Assembly (NCBI GenBank): GCA_965199585.1
Contig: CBDASI010000002.1
Coordinates: 434,001 to 498,000, forward strand
Reading direction: 5' to 3'
Source of the DNA: JAVVHH01 sp965199585
GTDB taxonomy: Bacteria; Pseudomonadota; Alphaproteobacteria; Acetobacterales; Acetobacteraceae
Length of the DNA: 64,000 bases
Positions 1 to 8,519 of the stretch are shown in pieces. Below the pieces are notes generated by a model. It was not told the origin of the DNA and searched no databases. It saw nothing but the letters and a program-made list of their open reading frames with translations. Every line of letters begins with the position of its first letter. The first letter of the stretch is position 1. The translations under genes and the position numbers were made by a program.

Positions 1-2
1 TT

Positions 3-112
3 AGGCGAGCGTTTCCGATTTATACACGTTTGAGTTGTATTGTCGTCTTATGGTGGGGGATCGGCATGATGACAGTGATGACGCGCGCGTTCGGAGCCGG
101 TAAGCCGGCGTG
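3..112 (+). CDS. C-terminal fragment of a membrane protein (partial, runs off left edge)
   Basis: A reading frame is open from the left edge to the TGA at 110-112 and encodes about 36 residues. They include a hydrophobic run (SCIVVLWWGIGMMTVM) followed by a short polar tail, as in the last transmembrane helix of a membrane protein. The stop overlaps the GTG start of the next gene (GTGA), the usual arrangement for coupled genes. Glycosyltransferases of the downstream type commonly sit in exosortase/exopolysaccharide operons, so the missing gene may belong there; that is inference. An alternative is a 15-aa ORF starting at the ATG at 66 behind a GGGGGA ribosome site. Confidence 0.4.
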
Positions 113-1306
113 ACGATGCGAAACCTATTATTCCTCACCCAGCGCATCCCGTATCCGCCGATCAAGGGCGAGAAGATCCGGCCGCTGCAGATCCTGCGGC
201 ATCTGCGGGAGCGATACGACGTGCATCTCGGCTGCCTGGTCGACGATCCCGATGACGAGCAGCATATCGGGACGGTGGCGGCGCTGTGTACGACGTCGCA
301 TTTCGCGCGGCTCGACCGAAAACGGGCCAAGCTGACCTGCCTGGCCGGATTGCTGACGGGCGAGCCGCTGAGCGTCACTTTCTACCGGGACCGCGGCCTG
401 GCTGCCTGGGTGACGCGGACGTTGGCGGAGATCCAGCCGGCGGCGATCTTTGTGTGTTCGTCCAACATGGCGCCCTACGTGCTGGGTAGAACCGGGGGCG
501 CGACGGTGACGCTGTGCGACCTGGCGGACGTCGATTCCGAGAAATGGCGGGCGTATTCGGAGACTGGCAGCGGGCCGATGAAGCTGGTGCATCGGCGGGA
601 GTGGCACCGGGTCGCGGCGCTGGAGGGGCGGATTGCCCGCGAGATGGATTGGAGCACGTTCGTCTCGGCTGAGGAGGCAGCGCTGTTCCGCGCGCAGCGG
701 CCGCAGGAAGCGGAGAAGATCCGCGCCGTGCCGAGCGGGGTTGATTTCGCCTATTTCGACCCGGCGATCCCACAGGCGGCACTCTACCCGACCGACCGGC
801 TGAATTATGTGTTCACCGGCACGATGGATTATCCGCCGAACGTCGACGCGGTGCGCTGGTTCGCCACCACGATCCTGCCGATCATCCAGCGCAGCCGGGC
901 GGCGCATTTCCATATCGTCGGCTCCAGCCCATCAGCCGAGGTGCTGGCGTTGGCGGGCGAGCATGTCACGGTGACCGGGCGCGTGCCGGACGTCCGCCCC
1001 TATGTCGCGCATGCGACGGCCGCGGTCGCACCGATGCGGATCGCGCGGGGCATCCAGAACAAGGTGCTCGAAGCGATGGCGATGGGCCGGCCGGTGGTGG
1101 TCACGCCGGACGCGCTGGAGGGGATCGACGCGCAAGCAGGCATCGAGCTGCTGCTGGGTGATGGGGCGGAGGCGTTGGCGGCGCGGTGCCTGGAGGCCGC
1201 CGAGCCGGCAGCGGCGGCGATCGGCGCGGCGGCGCGGCGCCTGGTCGAGCGCGAATATAGTTGGGCCGGGCGGCTGCTCGGCTTCGACGCGCTGTTGGGA
1301 GAGTAG
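110..1306 (+). CDS. GT4-type glycosyltransferase, PEP-CTERM/XrtA-system-associated (TIGR03087-like)
   Basis: The 398-residue protein has the GT-B layout of family 4 glycosyltransferases. The N-terminal motif RIPYPPIKGEKIR, near residues 12-24, is typical of the sugar transferases found with exosortase/PEP-CTERM exopolysaccharide loci. The C-terminal half has the donor-nucleotide domain, with FTGTMDYPPNVDA near 240, VTGRVPDVRPY near 290 and GIQNKVLEAMAMG near 315. It probably transfers an activated sugar to a growing exopolysaccharide or lipid-linked glycan at the cytoplasmic membrane. The start is GTG at 110, overlapping the stop of the preceding partial ORF; an ATG at 116 is the alternative. 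No exosortase gene is visible, because the left flank is cut. Confidence 0.85.
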   Translation: MTMRNLLFLTQRIPYPPIKGEKIRPLQILRHLRERYDVHLGCLVDDPDDEQHIGTVAALCTTSHFARLDRKRAKLTCLAGLLTGEPLSVTFYRDRGLAAWVTRTLAEIQPAAIFVCSSNMAPYVLGRTGGATVTLCDLADVDSEKWRAYSETGSGPMKLVHRREWHRVAALEGRIAREMDWSTFVSAEEAALFRAQRPQEAEKIRAVPSGVDFAYFDPAIPQAALYPTDRLNYVFTGTMDYPPNVDAVRWFATTILPIIQRSRAAHFHIVGSSPSAEVLALAGEHVTVTGRVPDVRPYVAHATAAVAPMRIARGIQNKVLEAMAMGRPVVVTPDALEGIDAQAGIELLLGDGAEALAARCLEAAEPAAAAIGAAARRLVEREYSWAGRLLGFDALLGE

Positions 1307-1374
1307 ACCCGGCGCGTTGACCGTGATGCGGCCATCCCGCAAGCTCTCCGCAACGATAAAGCTGGGGAAACGAC

Positions 1375-2415
1375 ATGGCTCTCTCGCGTCGAGGTGTGCT
1401 GCGATCCGTCGCAGCCGGCGGGCTCGCACTGGCGACGGAACGGGCGTTCGCGCAGGCGGGCGAGCTGCAAACGATATACGAAGCGGCAAAGAAAGAAGGG
1501 CAGCTCACCTGGTATTCGGGCTACTTCGACCAGACGATCTGCGCCCGCATCGGTAACGCCTTCACTCAGAAATGGCCGGGGATCACCGTCAACGCGACAA
1601 AGACCACGGCGCAAGTGGCGTTCCAGCGCTTGCTGCAGGACATGAAAGGCGGCCGGGTCGAATCGGACGTGTTCAGCACCAGCGACGTCAGTCACATGCA
1701 ATATCTGCAATCGAAGGGATTGCTGATCCATTTCGACCCGCCGCAGGCGGCCGGGATGATCCCTGCCCTGCGCGGCTTGGACCCGAAGGGCGACTACTTC
1801 CCCGGCTGGGTCGGTATGGCCGCGATCGGCTACAACACGAGCAAAGTCTCCGCCGCGGACTCGCCGAAGGACTGGCCCGATCTCGCGGACCCGCGATGGA
1901 AAGACAAGGTTACCTTCGGAAACCCGAATTACAGCGGTCTGGTCGGTAACTGGACGGTCGCGATGACGGAGAAGTTCGGCTGGGATCTATTCACCAAGTT
2001 GAACGCGTCCAACCCGCTGATCGGGCGCTCCATCGACGACGCGATCACGGTGTTGAACTCCGGCGAACGAATCGTCGGGCTGATCAGCGTGGCGTCGGTG
2101 CTGCGCAACGCAGCCAAGGGTAATCCGCTGGCGGTCAACTACCCGGTGTCGGGCACGGTGGCGGTCCCGTCGCCGACGGCGATCATCAAGGGGTGCCGCA
2201 GCCCGAACGCGGCCAAGCTGTTCCTCGATTTCACCTGCGGGCCCGAGTATTCGACCATTCTGGCCGACGAGTTCGAAGAGCCGCTGCGGCTAGACGTGAA
2301 GCCGGCGGCCGGGTCAAAGTCGTTGACGGAGATCGCGGTGCTTACGCCGACGCTGGCGGATATCGAACGGGTGCTGCCGGGCAATAAGACGAAGTGGAAA
2401 GAGACGTTCAGCTGA
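1375..2415 (+). CDS. ABC transporter substrate-binding protein, ferric/AfuA-FbpA type
   Basis: The 346-residue protein begins with a twin-arginine-like leader (SRRGVLRSVAAGG) cleaved around residue 27 (FAQA), so it should be periplasmic. The mature part reads like the ferric-type class of binding proteins (FbpA/AfuA), with LTWYSGY near residue 43, a DVFSTSDVSHMQYL segment near 100 and GWVGMAAIGYNTSKV near 143. These proteins bind Fe3+ chelates, but relatives also take thiamine, phosphonates or small acids, so the ligand is uncertain. The start follows a GGGGA ribosome site. The permease gene lies 7 bases downstream, which supports a two-gene transport unit. No ATPase gene follows. Confidence 0.85.
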   Translation: MALSRRGVLRSVAAGGLALATERAFAQAGELQTIYEAAKKEGQLTWYSGYFDQTICARIGNAFTQKWPGITVNATKTTAQVAFQRLLQDMKGGRVESDVFSTSDVSHMQYLQSKGLLIHFDPPQAAGMIPALRGLDPKGDYFPGWVGMAAIGYNTSKVSAADSPKDWPDLADPRWKDKVTFGNPNYSGLVGNWTVAMTEKFGWDLFTKLNASNPLIGRSIDDAITVLNSGERIVGLISVASVLRNAAKGNPLAVNYPVSGTVAVPSPTAIIKGCRSPNAAKLFLDFTCGPEYSTILADEFEEPLRLDVKPAAGSKSLTEIAVLTPTLADIERVLPGNKTKWKETFS

Positions 2416-2422
2416 TCCCGGC

Positions 2423-4135
2423 ATGACCGCGTCGACCGCGGGGCGGCGGCGCTTCGAGCCGACCGTCGTGATCTACGCGCTGGCGGCGCTGGCGCTGGCG
2501 TTCCTGATCGTCGGGCCAGCGATCAAGCTTGTGCTCGCCAGCCTCCAGGATGGCGAGACGGGGCAGTGGACGTTCGGCAACTACGTCGAGGCGTATAGCA
2601 GTGCGCTGCGGCTGCGAGCGTTGGGGGTCTCGCTGCTGTATGCGGCGTGCGTGACCGGCCTGTCGATCGTGTTCGCCGTGCCGATCGCCTGGGGCGTGGC
2701 GCGGACGGACATGCCGGGCAAGACGCTGATCCGGCCGCTGGTGCTGGGCGCGTTCATCACGCCGTCCTATCTGGGAGCGATCGGGTGGATCCTGCTGGCC
2801 GGGCCGAATGCGGGCTGGATCAACAAGGCGTATGTAGCCGTTTTTGGGACGGTCACCGGCGCCGAGCACGGGTTCGCCAACGTCTACAGCTTCGCCGGGC
2901 TGGTGTGGGTGACAGCGCTGTATGGATTTCCGTATATCTTCGTGTTCACCACCGACGCGCTCGAGCGGGTGTCGTCGGAGATGGAGGAGGCGGCCAGCAT
3001 CCTCGGCGCGTCCAGCATGCGAACCATCTTCCGCATTACGCTGCCGCTGGTAACGCCGGCGATCCTGGGCGGCGCGATCGTGGTGTTCCTCGATACGGTC
3101 GCGCTGTTCGGCACGCCGGCGATCCTGGCGCTACCGGCGCGGATCCATGTGCTGACGCTCGAATTGTGGGGGTTCTTCCAGTTCCCGGTGCAGGCCGAGG
3201 TCGCGGCGGCCTACGCGATCCCGCTGGTGCTGATCACGGTCGGGCTGTTCACGCTGCAGCGGCGGGTGTTGGGGCGACGGAGTTACGTCTCGCTGACCGG
3301 CAAGGGCGGCAGCCGGCAGCCGCAGCGCTTGGGCCGGTGGCGCTGGGCGATGCTGGGCTATGCACTGTTCGTCGTCTCGATGGCGGTCGTGCTGCCTTAC
3401 ATCGCGCTGGCGCAGGCAGCGTTCAGCACGGCTTGGGGCCGAGGCTTCTCGCTATCGAACCTGACGTTGGCGAACTTCCGCCTGCTGCTGATCGACGACC
3501 CGACGGCGCGGGAGACGATCCTGCACAGCTTCACGTATTCCGCGGCGACCGCGTTCGTGGCGGTGACGCTGGCGCTGGTGGTCGCCTACATCGTGCAGCG
3601 GCGACTGGCGGGGCGATGGGGTCAGCTGCTCGGGACGATGTGCGTGCTGCCGCTGGTGGTGCCGGGGATCGTGCTGGCGATCGGGTTTTACAGCGCGTGG
3701 GCGCCGCCGCCGGTGGGGCTGTATGGGACGGCGACGATCCTGGTGTTGGGGTTCACGGCGCGGTTCCTGCCGATCGCGTATTCGAGCTGCCTGGCGGCGA
3801 TGCGGGCGCTAAATCCGGAGATGGAGGAGGCGGTGCGTATCCTCGGCGGCGGGCGGATGCGGGCGGTCGGCCGGGTCGTGGTGCCGCTGCTGAAGACGAG
3901 CCTGATGGGGGCGTGGTTGCTGGTGTTCATTCCGGCGACGCGCGAGCTGAGCACGGCGATCTTCCTGGTCTCGGCGCATACGCGGGTGATCGCGGTGATG
4001 ATGCTGGACCTCAGCGAGAACGGCAGCTTCGAGGCGCTGGCGGCGCTGGGCTTCTTCCTACTGGGCGTGACGATCCTGATCGTCATGGCCGGCTACCGGC
4101 TGATCGGGCGGGACTTCCTGTTGCGACGCGGCTAG
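2423..4135 (+). CDS. ABC transporter permease, fused two-domain (FbpB/ThiP type)
   Basis: At 570 residues with about twelve hydrophobic segments, this is a tandem fusion of two BPD-type permease domains, as in FbpB and ThiP. Each half carries an EAA-type loop that docks the ATPase: EEAASILGASSMRTIFRI near residue 191 and EEAVRILGGGRMRAVGR near 470. It should form the inner-membrane channel for the binding protein encoded 7 bases upstream. The next genes encode an EthD-like protein and, on the other strand, an SDR. No ATP-binding subunit lies in the unit, so the transporter must borrow one encoded elsewhere. Confidence 0.88.
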   Translation: MTASTAGRRRFEPTVVIYALAALALAFLIVGPAIKLVLASLQDGETGQWTFGNYVEAYSSALRLRALGVSLLYAACVTGLSIVFAVPIAWGVARTDMPGKTLIRPLVLGAFITPSYLGAIGWILLAGPNAGWINKAYVAVFGTVTGAEHGFANVYSFAGLVWVTALYGFPYIFVFTTDALERVSSEMEEAASILGASSMRTIFRITLPLVTPAILGGAIVVFLDTVALFGTPAILALPARIHVLTLELWGFFQFPVQAEVAAAYAIPLVLITVGLFTLQRRVLGRRSYVSLTGKGGSRQPQRLGRWRWAMLGYALFVVSMAVVLPYIALAQAAFSTAWGRGFSLSNLTLANFRLLLIDDPTARETILHSFTYSAATAFVAVTLALVVAYIVQRRLAGRWGQLLGTMCVLPLVVPGIVLAIGFYSAWAPPPVGLYGTATILVLGFTARFLPIAYSSCLAAMRALNPEMEEAVRILGGGRMRAVGRVVVPLLKTSLMGAWLLVFIPATRELSTAIFLVSAHTRVIAVMMLDLSENGSFEALAALGFFLLGVTILIVMAGYRLIGRDFLLRRG

Positions 4136-4173
4136 CGCACAGTCCTTCAAGGCTTAACGAGCGGAGCGAACCG

Positions 4174-4497
4174 ATGCCGACCACGATCACCGTCATGTAC
4201 GAGAACGTCGACGAAGCGACGTTCGACCTCGACTACTACCTCCACAAGCACATGCCGTTGGTGGACGAGAAGTTCGCCCGCTTCGGGATCAAGGGCTGGC
4301 GCGTGGTCAAATCGGTAGGGACGCCGACCGGCGAGAAGCCGCTCTACAGCATCATCGCCACACTCGACTTCGACACGCCGCAACAGTTCAAGGACGCCGT
4401 CGCGGCGGAAGGCGGCCCGGTGTTCGGCGACGTGCCGAATTTCAGCAACCAGCATCCTGTCGTGGTGATTGCGGACGTGGTCGGCTCCAGCCCCTAG
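4174..4497 (+). CDS. EthD family protein
   Basis: This 107-residue protein matches the EthD/dimeric alpha-beta-barrel family, with ITVMYENVDEATFDLDYYLHKHMPLV at the N-terminus carrying the conserved Tyr-x3-His-x-Pro pattern, and a central KPLYSIIATLDFD strand. EthD-type proteins accompany degradation pathways and often act as small reductase or decarboxylase-like helpers; the reaction here is unknown. The ATG at 4174 is the start and lies in a longer open frame that shadows the permease gene. Its stop overlaps the stop of the convergent SDR gene by 4 bases. It may be cotranscribed with the upstream importer, 38 bases away. Confidence 0.82.
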   Translation: MPTTITVMYENVDEATFDLDYYLHKHMPLVDEKFARFGIKGWRVVKSVGTPTGEKPLYSIIATLDFDTPQQFKDAVAAEGGPVFGDVPNFSNQHPVVVIADVVGSSP

Positions 4498-5255
4498 CGC
4501 GGCGTCATCCGCAGCGCGCCGTCGAGGCGGATGGTCTCGCCGTTCAGCATCGGGCTGGCGACGATGGACAGGACCATGTGGGCATACTCCTCCGGCTTGC
4601 CGAGGCGGCTGGGAAACGGCACCTGCTGACCGAGCGAGTCCTGCACCGCCTGCGGCATGCCCGCGAGCATCGGGGTGAGGAACAGCCCGGGGGCGATGGT
4701 CATGACGCGGATGCCGTGCTGCGCCAGGTCACGCGCCAGCGGCAGGGTCAGCGCCGCAACACCGCCTTTGGACGCGGCGTAGGCGGTCTGACCAATCTGC
4801 CCGTCGAATGCGGCGACCGAGGCGGTGTTGACGATCACGCCCCTGCCCTCGCCGACCAGATCGGCCTTGGTGAGGCGGGCGGCAAACGCGGCGGCGACGC
4901 AGAACGTGCCGATCAGGTTTATCTCGACGACCTTGCGGAACAGCGCCAGTTGGTGCGGCAGGCCCTCGCGGTTGACCACACGCGACGCGGGCGCGACGCC
5001 GGCGCAGTTGACCAGCACCCGGGCGATCCCGTGCGCCTGCTGCGCAGCATCGAGCGCGGCGGCGACGGCAGTCTCGTCGGTCACGTCGACGGCGGCGAAC
5101 CGGCCCCCGATGGATGCGGCGTGTGCCTCGCCCCGCTCTCGGTCGAGATCGAGCAAGGTGACCCGGGCGCCGGCCCTGGCCAGGGCGGCGCCGGTCGCCG
5201 CGCCGAGGCCGGAAGCGCCACCGGTGACGATGGCGGCGACGTCGTGGAGCTCCAT
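4494..5255 (-). CDS. SDR family NAD-dependent oxidoreductase (3-hydroxyacyl-CoA dehydrogenase type 2-like)
   Basis: The 253-residue protein is a classical short-chain dehydrogenase. The cofactor motif TGGASGLG is at residues 11-18, an acidic residue in LLDLD after the second strand favours NAD(H), and NCAG lies mid-protein. The catalytic Ser (NTASVAAF) is followed by the YAASK pair. The segment VTDETAVAAALDAA and the MTIAPGLFLTPML loop recall HSD10-type 3-hydroxyacyl-CoA dehydrogenases, so oxidation of a hydroxyacyl or secondary-alcohol substrate is likely. It starts directly after the stop of the MFS gene, so the two probably form an operon for uptake and oxidation of one substrate. Confidence 0.85.
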   Translation of the reverse strand: MELHDVAAIVTGGASGLGAATGAALARAGARVTLLDLDRERGEAHAASIGGRFAAVDVTDETAVAAALDAAQQAHGIARVLVNCAGVAPASRVVNREGLPHQLALFRKVVEINLIGTFCVAAAFAARLTKADLVGEGRGVIVNTASVAAFDGQIGQTAYAASKGGVAALTLPLARDLAQHGIRVMTIAPGLFLTPMLAGMPQAVQDSLGQQVPFPSRLGKPEEYAHMVLSIVASPMLNGETIRLDGALRMTPR

Positions 5256-6557
5256 CTACTCGGCCGCCGCGGCCGTCATGACCGGCGCCGCCTCGAGGTG
5301 GCGGTCATGACGCAACATCAGCACGATCAGCATGGCGATGACCGCCAGCACGGACAGCATGATTAGACCGCCCTGGTAGGAGTTGGTGGCGTCCTTGATC
5401 GCGCCCATCGCGTAGGGCCCGACGAACCCGGCGAGGTTGCCGATCGAGTTGATCACCGCGATGCCGCCGGCGGCTGCCATGCCGGACAGGAACGAGGTCG
5501 GCAGCGTCCAGAACACCGCCAGCGTGCCGAAGATGCCGAACGAGGCAACGCAGAAGCAGATCATCTTGATGAGGGGGTCCTCGATCATCGCGGCGGCGCC
5601 AATGCCCACAGCGATCAGCAACAGCGCAATCGCGGTCAGACCCTTGCGGTTGCCGGTCTGGTCGGACAGCCGCCCCCAGACCAACGTCGCGATCACGCCG
5701 ATGACGAAGGGCACGGCGGAGATGAAGGAATTCTGCAGCGTCGAGACGCCGAACTGGCGGACGATCTGCGGCAGGAAGAAGCTCAAGCCGTAGAGGCTGG
5801 CGACGACGCCGAAATAGACCAGGCTCAGCGCGAGCACGCGGCCGTTGACGAGCGCCTGGCCGACGGAGAAGTGCTCCGCCGAGGTGCGGACCTGCTCTTC
5901 GGCCGCGATCCGGCTCATGAGCCAGGTCCGGTTCTCGGCCGGCAGCCAGGCCGCATCGGCCGGGCGGTCGGTCAGGTAGTAGAACACCACGACCGCGAGG
6001 ATCAGCGCCGGCACCGCCTCGATGATGAACAGCCATTGCCAGCCATGCAGCCCGGCAGCCCCGTCCATGCCGAGCAGCGCGCCGGAGACCGGCAGGCCGA
6101 GCACGGAAGAGAGCGGGATCGCGGCCATGAAGTAGCCCAGGATGCGGGCGCGGTAGGCGGCCGGGAACCAGAGGGTCAGATAGAAGATGATCCCGGGGAA
6201 GAACCCGGCTTCGGCGATGCCGAGCAGGGCGCGGACGATGTAGAAGCTCCACTCGCCCTGAACGAACGCCATGGCGCCGGAGAGGATGCCCCAGGTGAAC
6301 ATGATTCGGGCGATCCACTTGCGGGCGCCGAACTTGGCCAGGAACAGGTTGGACGGCACTTCGAACAGGAAATAGGTGAAGAAGAAAACGCCGGCGCCCA
6401 GGCCGAACGCGGTCTGCGACAGGCCGAGATCTCGGTTCATGGTCAGCGCCGCGAAGCCGACGTTCACCCGGTCGAGATAGGCGATGAAGTAACAGAGGAT
6501 GAGAAACGGCACGAGCCGGACGGTGACCCGCCGGAGCGTCTGATTCTCGAGTTCCAT
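5256..6557 (-). CDS. MFS transporter, anion:cation symporter (ACS) family
   Basis: The protein has about 433 residues and twelve predicted membrane segments. N-terminal FLILCYFIAYLDRVNVGFAA and the loop FGARKWIARIMFTWG are hallmarks of the ACS family, which carries phthalate, tartrate, glucarate, hydroxyphenylacetate and similar carboxylates with protons. ATG at 6557 is preferred over the upstream TTG at 6572, because GGGGGA lies about 8 bases ahead of that ATG. The gene directly precedes the SDR gene with no gap, suggesting import followed by NAD-dependent oxidation of an organic acid. The substrate cannot be read from the sequence. Confidence 0.85.
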   Translation of the reverse strand: MELENQTLRRVTVRLVPFLILCYFIAYLDRVNVGFAALTMNRDLGLSQTAFGLGAGVFFFTYFLFEVPSNLFLAKFGARKWIARIMFTWGILSGAMAFVQGEWSFYIVRALLGIAEAGFFPGIIFYLTLWFPAAYRARILGYFMAAIPLSSVLGLPVSGALLGMDGAAGLHGWQWLFIIEAVPALILAVVVFYYLTDRPADAAWLPAENRTWLMSRIAAEEQVRTSAEHFSVGQALVNGRVLALSLVYFGVVASLYGLSFFLPQIVRQFGVSTLQNSFISAVPFVIGVIATLVWGRLSDQTGNRKGLTAIALLLIAVGIGAAAMIEDPLIKMICFCVASFGIFGTLAVFWTLPTSFLSGMAAAGGIAVINSIGNLAGFVGPYAMGAIKDATNSYQGGLIMLSVLAVIAMLIVLMLRHDRHLEAAPVMTAAAAE

Positions 6558-6624
6558 CGCGGCGTCCCCCAATTTCTGTCTTTGGAGGACGCTTGCGTCA
6601 GCGCATCGGAATTTGCAAGCGGCT

Positions 6625-7125
6625 TCAGCCCGCCTGCAGCGCCTCGACCAATTGCGCCTTGGTCATCTTCGAACGTCCAGCGATCTTTGCCGTGCTCGCC
6701 TGCTTGCGCAGTTCGGCGACCGGAAGTTCCTCGAGCCGTGCTTCCTTGGTAACCGCGGCGGCGTGCGCCGGCTGCCTGGAGAACTGCTTGCCCTTGGCGG
6801 TGTCGGCGCGCTTCTTGGCCGTGCTCTTCGTGTAGTCGGCGTCGCTCATCTTCTCGCGCGCCTTCTTGGGGAGATATCGCTCGCCGGTCTCTTCGCTTTT
6901 CTCGCCGGACTTGGTACCCCACTCCTCTTTGGTCCACTGCGAGAGATGGTTGTCGGCGGATTTCTCGCCTTTATATTCGCCGCCGGCTTCCTTGTAGTCG
7001 TGCACGGCGAGTTGGGCCTTGCGGGCGGACCACTGACCGGGCTTGCCGCCCTTGTCGCTGGCCTCGACCTTCTCTTTCACTTTTTCCCACAGTTTGGGGT
7101 CGGCTTTCTCGGCGGTCTTGGACAT
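6625..7125 (-). CDS. DUF5872-like small basic protein with C-terminal SAP/Rho-N-like segment
   Basis: The 166-residue protein is highly charged and Lys/Ala/Glu rich. Its N-terminal part (DPKLWEKVKEKV, then GGKPGQWSARKAQLAVHDYK and KEEWGTKSGE) resembles the DUF5872 family, whose function is not established. Residues from about 130 (LEELPVAELRKQA, then SKMTKAQLVEALQAG) look like a short helix-extended-loop-helix of the SAP or Rho-N type, which binds nucleic acid. A DNA- or RNA-associated role is therefore possible but inferred. It starts with ATG behind a clear GGAGG site and stands alone between the MFS gene and der. Confidence 0.72.
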   Translation of the reverse strand: MSKTAEKADPKLWEKVKEKVEASDKGGKPGQWSARKAQLAVHDYKEAGGEYKGEKSADNHLSQWTKEEWGTKSGEKSEETGERYLPKKAREKMSDADYTKSTAKKRADTAKGKQFSRQPAHAAAVTKEARLEELPVAELRKQASTAKIAGRSKMTKAQLVEALQAG

Positions 7126-7166
7126 CGTTGCCTCCGGATCGGCAACGCCATGCCCACCGGCCGGGT

Positions 7167-8519
7167 TTAATCCTCCGCGAACGGATTCTTGGTGCCGCGC
7201 TGCTGCAGGCGGATCGGCACGCCGGGCATCTCGAAGCGCTCGCGCAGGCTATTGACCAGGTAACGCTGGTAATCCTCCGGCGTCAGCTCGGCGCGTGTGC
7301 CGAACATGATGAAGGTCGGCGGCCGCGCCTTCGCCTGCGTCATGTAGCGCAGCTTGAGCCGGCGGCCCTCGACCATCGGCGGCTGGTGCCGCTCGAGCGC
7401 GGTCTCGAACCAGCGATTCAGCTCGCCGGTGCCGACGCGCTTGTTCCAGGTCGCATAGACGGCGCGGACCGCCGGCATCAGACGGTCGAGCCCCTGCCCC
7501 GTCATGGCCGAGATCTGCACCACGGGGATGCCCTTCATCTGCGCCAGGCTGGTCTCGAGTCGGTCGGAGATCGCCTTCTTGGTGGCGCTGCGATCGACCA
7601 CCGCGTCCCATTTGTTGAGCGCCAGCACGCAGGCGCGGCCCTCGCGCTCGATCAGGCGGGCGATCTGCAGGTCCTGCTCGTGCAGACCCAGCACCGCGTC
7701 GACCGCCAGCACCACGACTTCGGCCATCTTCAGCGCCTCGATGCTGGCGCTGACCGACATCTTTTCCAGTGTCTCCTCGACACGGGCTTTCTTGCGTAAG
7801 CCAGCGGTGTCGACGATCTCGATCGGGCCGACCGCGTCACGCAGTAGGACGGCGATGGAATCGCGCGTGAGGCCGGGCTCCGGCCCGGTGATCATGCGCT
7901 CCTCGCCGAGCATGCGGTTGAGCAACGTGGACTTGCCGGCGTTGGGACGGCCGACAATGGCGAGCTTGAGCGGCTTGTCGTCGGCCTCGTCCGGATCGAC
8001 CGCGTCGGGCAGCCGGTCGGCGATCTCGGCCATCAGGTTGGACAAGCCGTCGCCATGTTCGGCCGAGACGGCGACGGGTTCACCGAGGCCGAGCGAATAG
8101 GCCTCCATCGCCATCGAGGCGCCGAGGCGGCCTTCCGCCTTGTTGGCGACCAGCAGGATCGGCCGGCCCTGGCGCCGCAGCCAGTCGGCGAAGTGCCGGT
8201 CGCCGGACGTCATGCCGGTGCGGGCGTCGACGACGAAGACGACGAGGTCGGCCAACGCCACGGCCGTTTCCGACGAGGCGCGCATGCGGCTGGCCATCGT
8301 GTCCGGCGCGGACTCCTCGAGCCCGGCGGTATCGACCAGGCGCACCCGGCGCCCGCGCAGCATGGCCTCGGCATCTTTGCGGTCGCGCGTCACGCCCGGC
8401 GTGTCGGACACGATGGCCGAGCGGCGACCGGCCAACTTGTTGAACAGCGTCGACTTGCCGACGTTCGGGCGCCCGGCGATCACCACCACCGGCAGGTTGG
8501 CCGCCGGGAGGTCGCTCAT
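7167..8519 (-). CDS. der: ribosome biogenesis GTPase Der
   Basis: At 450 residues this is the double-GTPase Der (EngA), needed for maturation of the 50S ribosomal subunit. The first G domain has GRPNVGKS at residues 16-23, DTPGVTRDR in switch I and DTAGLEE. The second begins with GRPNAGKS near residue 189 and has its own NKWD specificity motif. The C-terminal KH-like domain is present (PPTFIMFGTRAEL, ending in RGTKNPFAED). It is the last gene of a TPR-bamB-der operon, and its ATG overlaps the bamB stop (ATGA). This order is common in alphaproteobacteria. Length and motifs are complete. Confidence 0.98.
   Translation of the reverse strand: MSDLPAANLPVVVIAGRPNVGKSTLFNKLAGRRSAIVSDTPGVTRDRKDAEAMLRGRRVRLVDTAGLEESAPDTMASRMRASSETAVALADLVVFVVDARTGMTSGDRHFADWLRRQGRPILLVANKAEGRLGASMAMEAYSLGLGEPVAVSAEHGDGLSNLMAEIADRLPDAVDPDEADDKPLKLAIVGRPNAGKSTLLNRMLGEERMITGPEPGLTRDSIAVLLRDAVGPIEIVDTAGLRKKARVEETLEKMSVSASIEALKMAEVVVLAVDAVLGLHEQDLQIARLIEREGRACVLALNKWDAVVDRSATKKAISDRLETSLAQMKGIPVVQISAMTGQGLDRLMPAVRAVYATWNKRVGTGELNRWFETALERHQPPMVEGRRLKLRYMTQAKARPPTFIMFGTRAELTPEDYQRYLVNSLRERFEMPGVPIRLQQRGTKNPFAED

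Noticed and set aside
2647..4497. A 616-residue protein ending in the EthD-like sequence
   Set aside because: The N-terminal 500 residues are an alternate frame of the permease. The EthD-like protein starts at ATG 4174, and the family is about this short.
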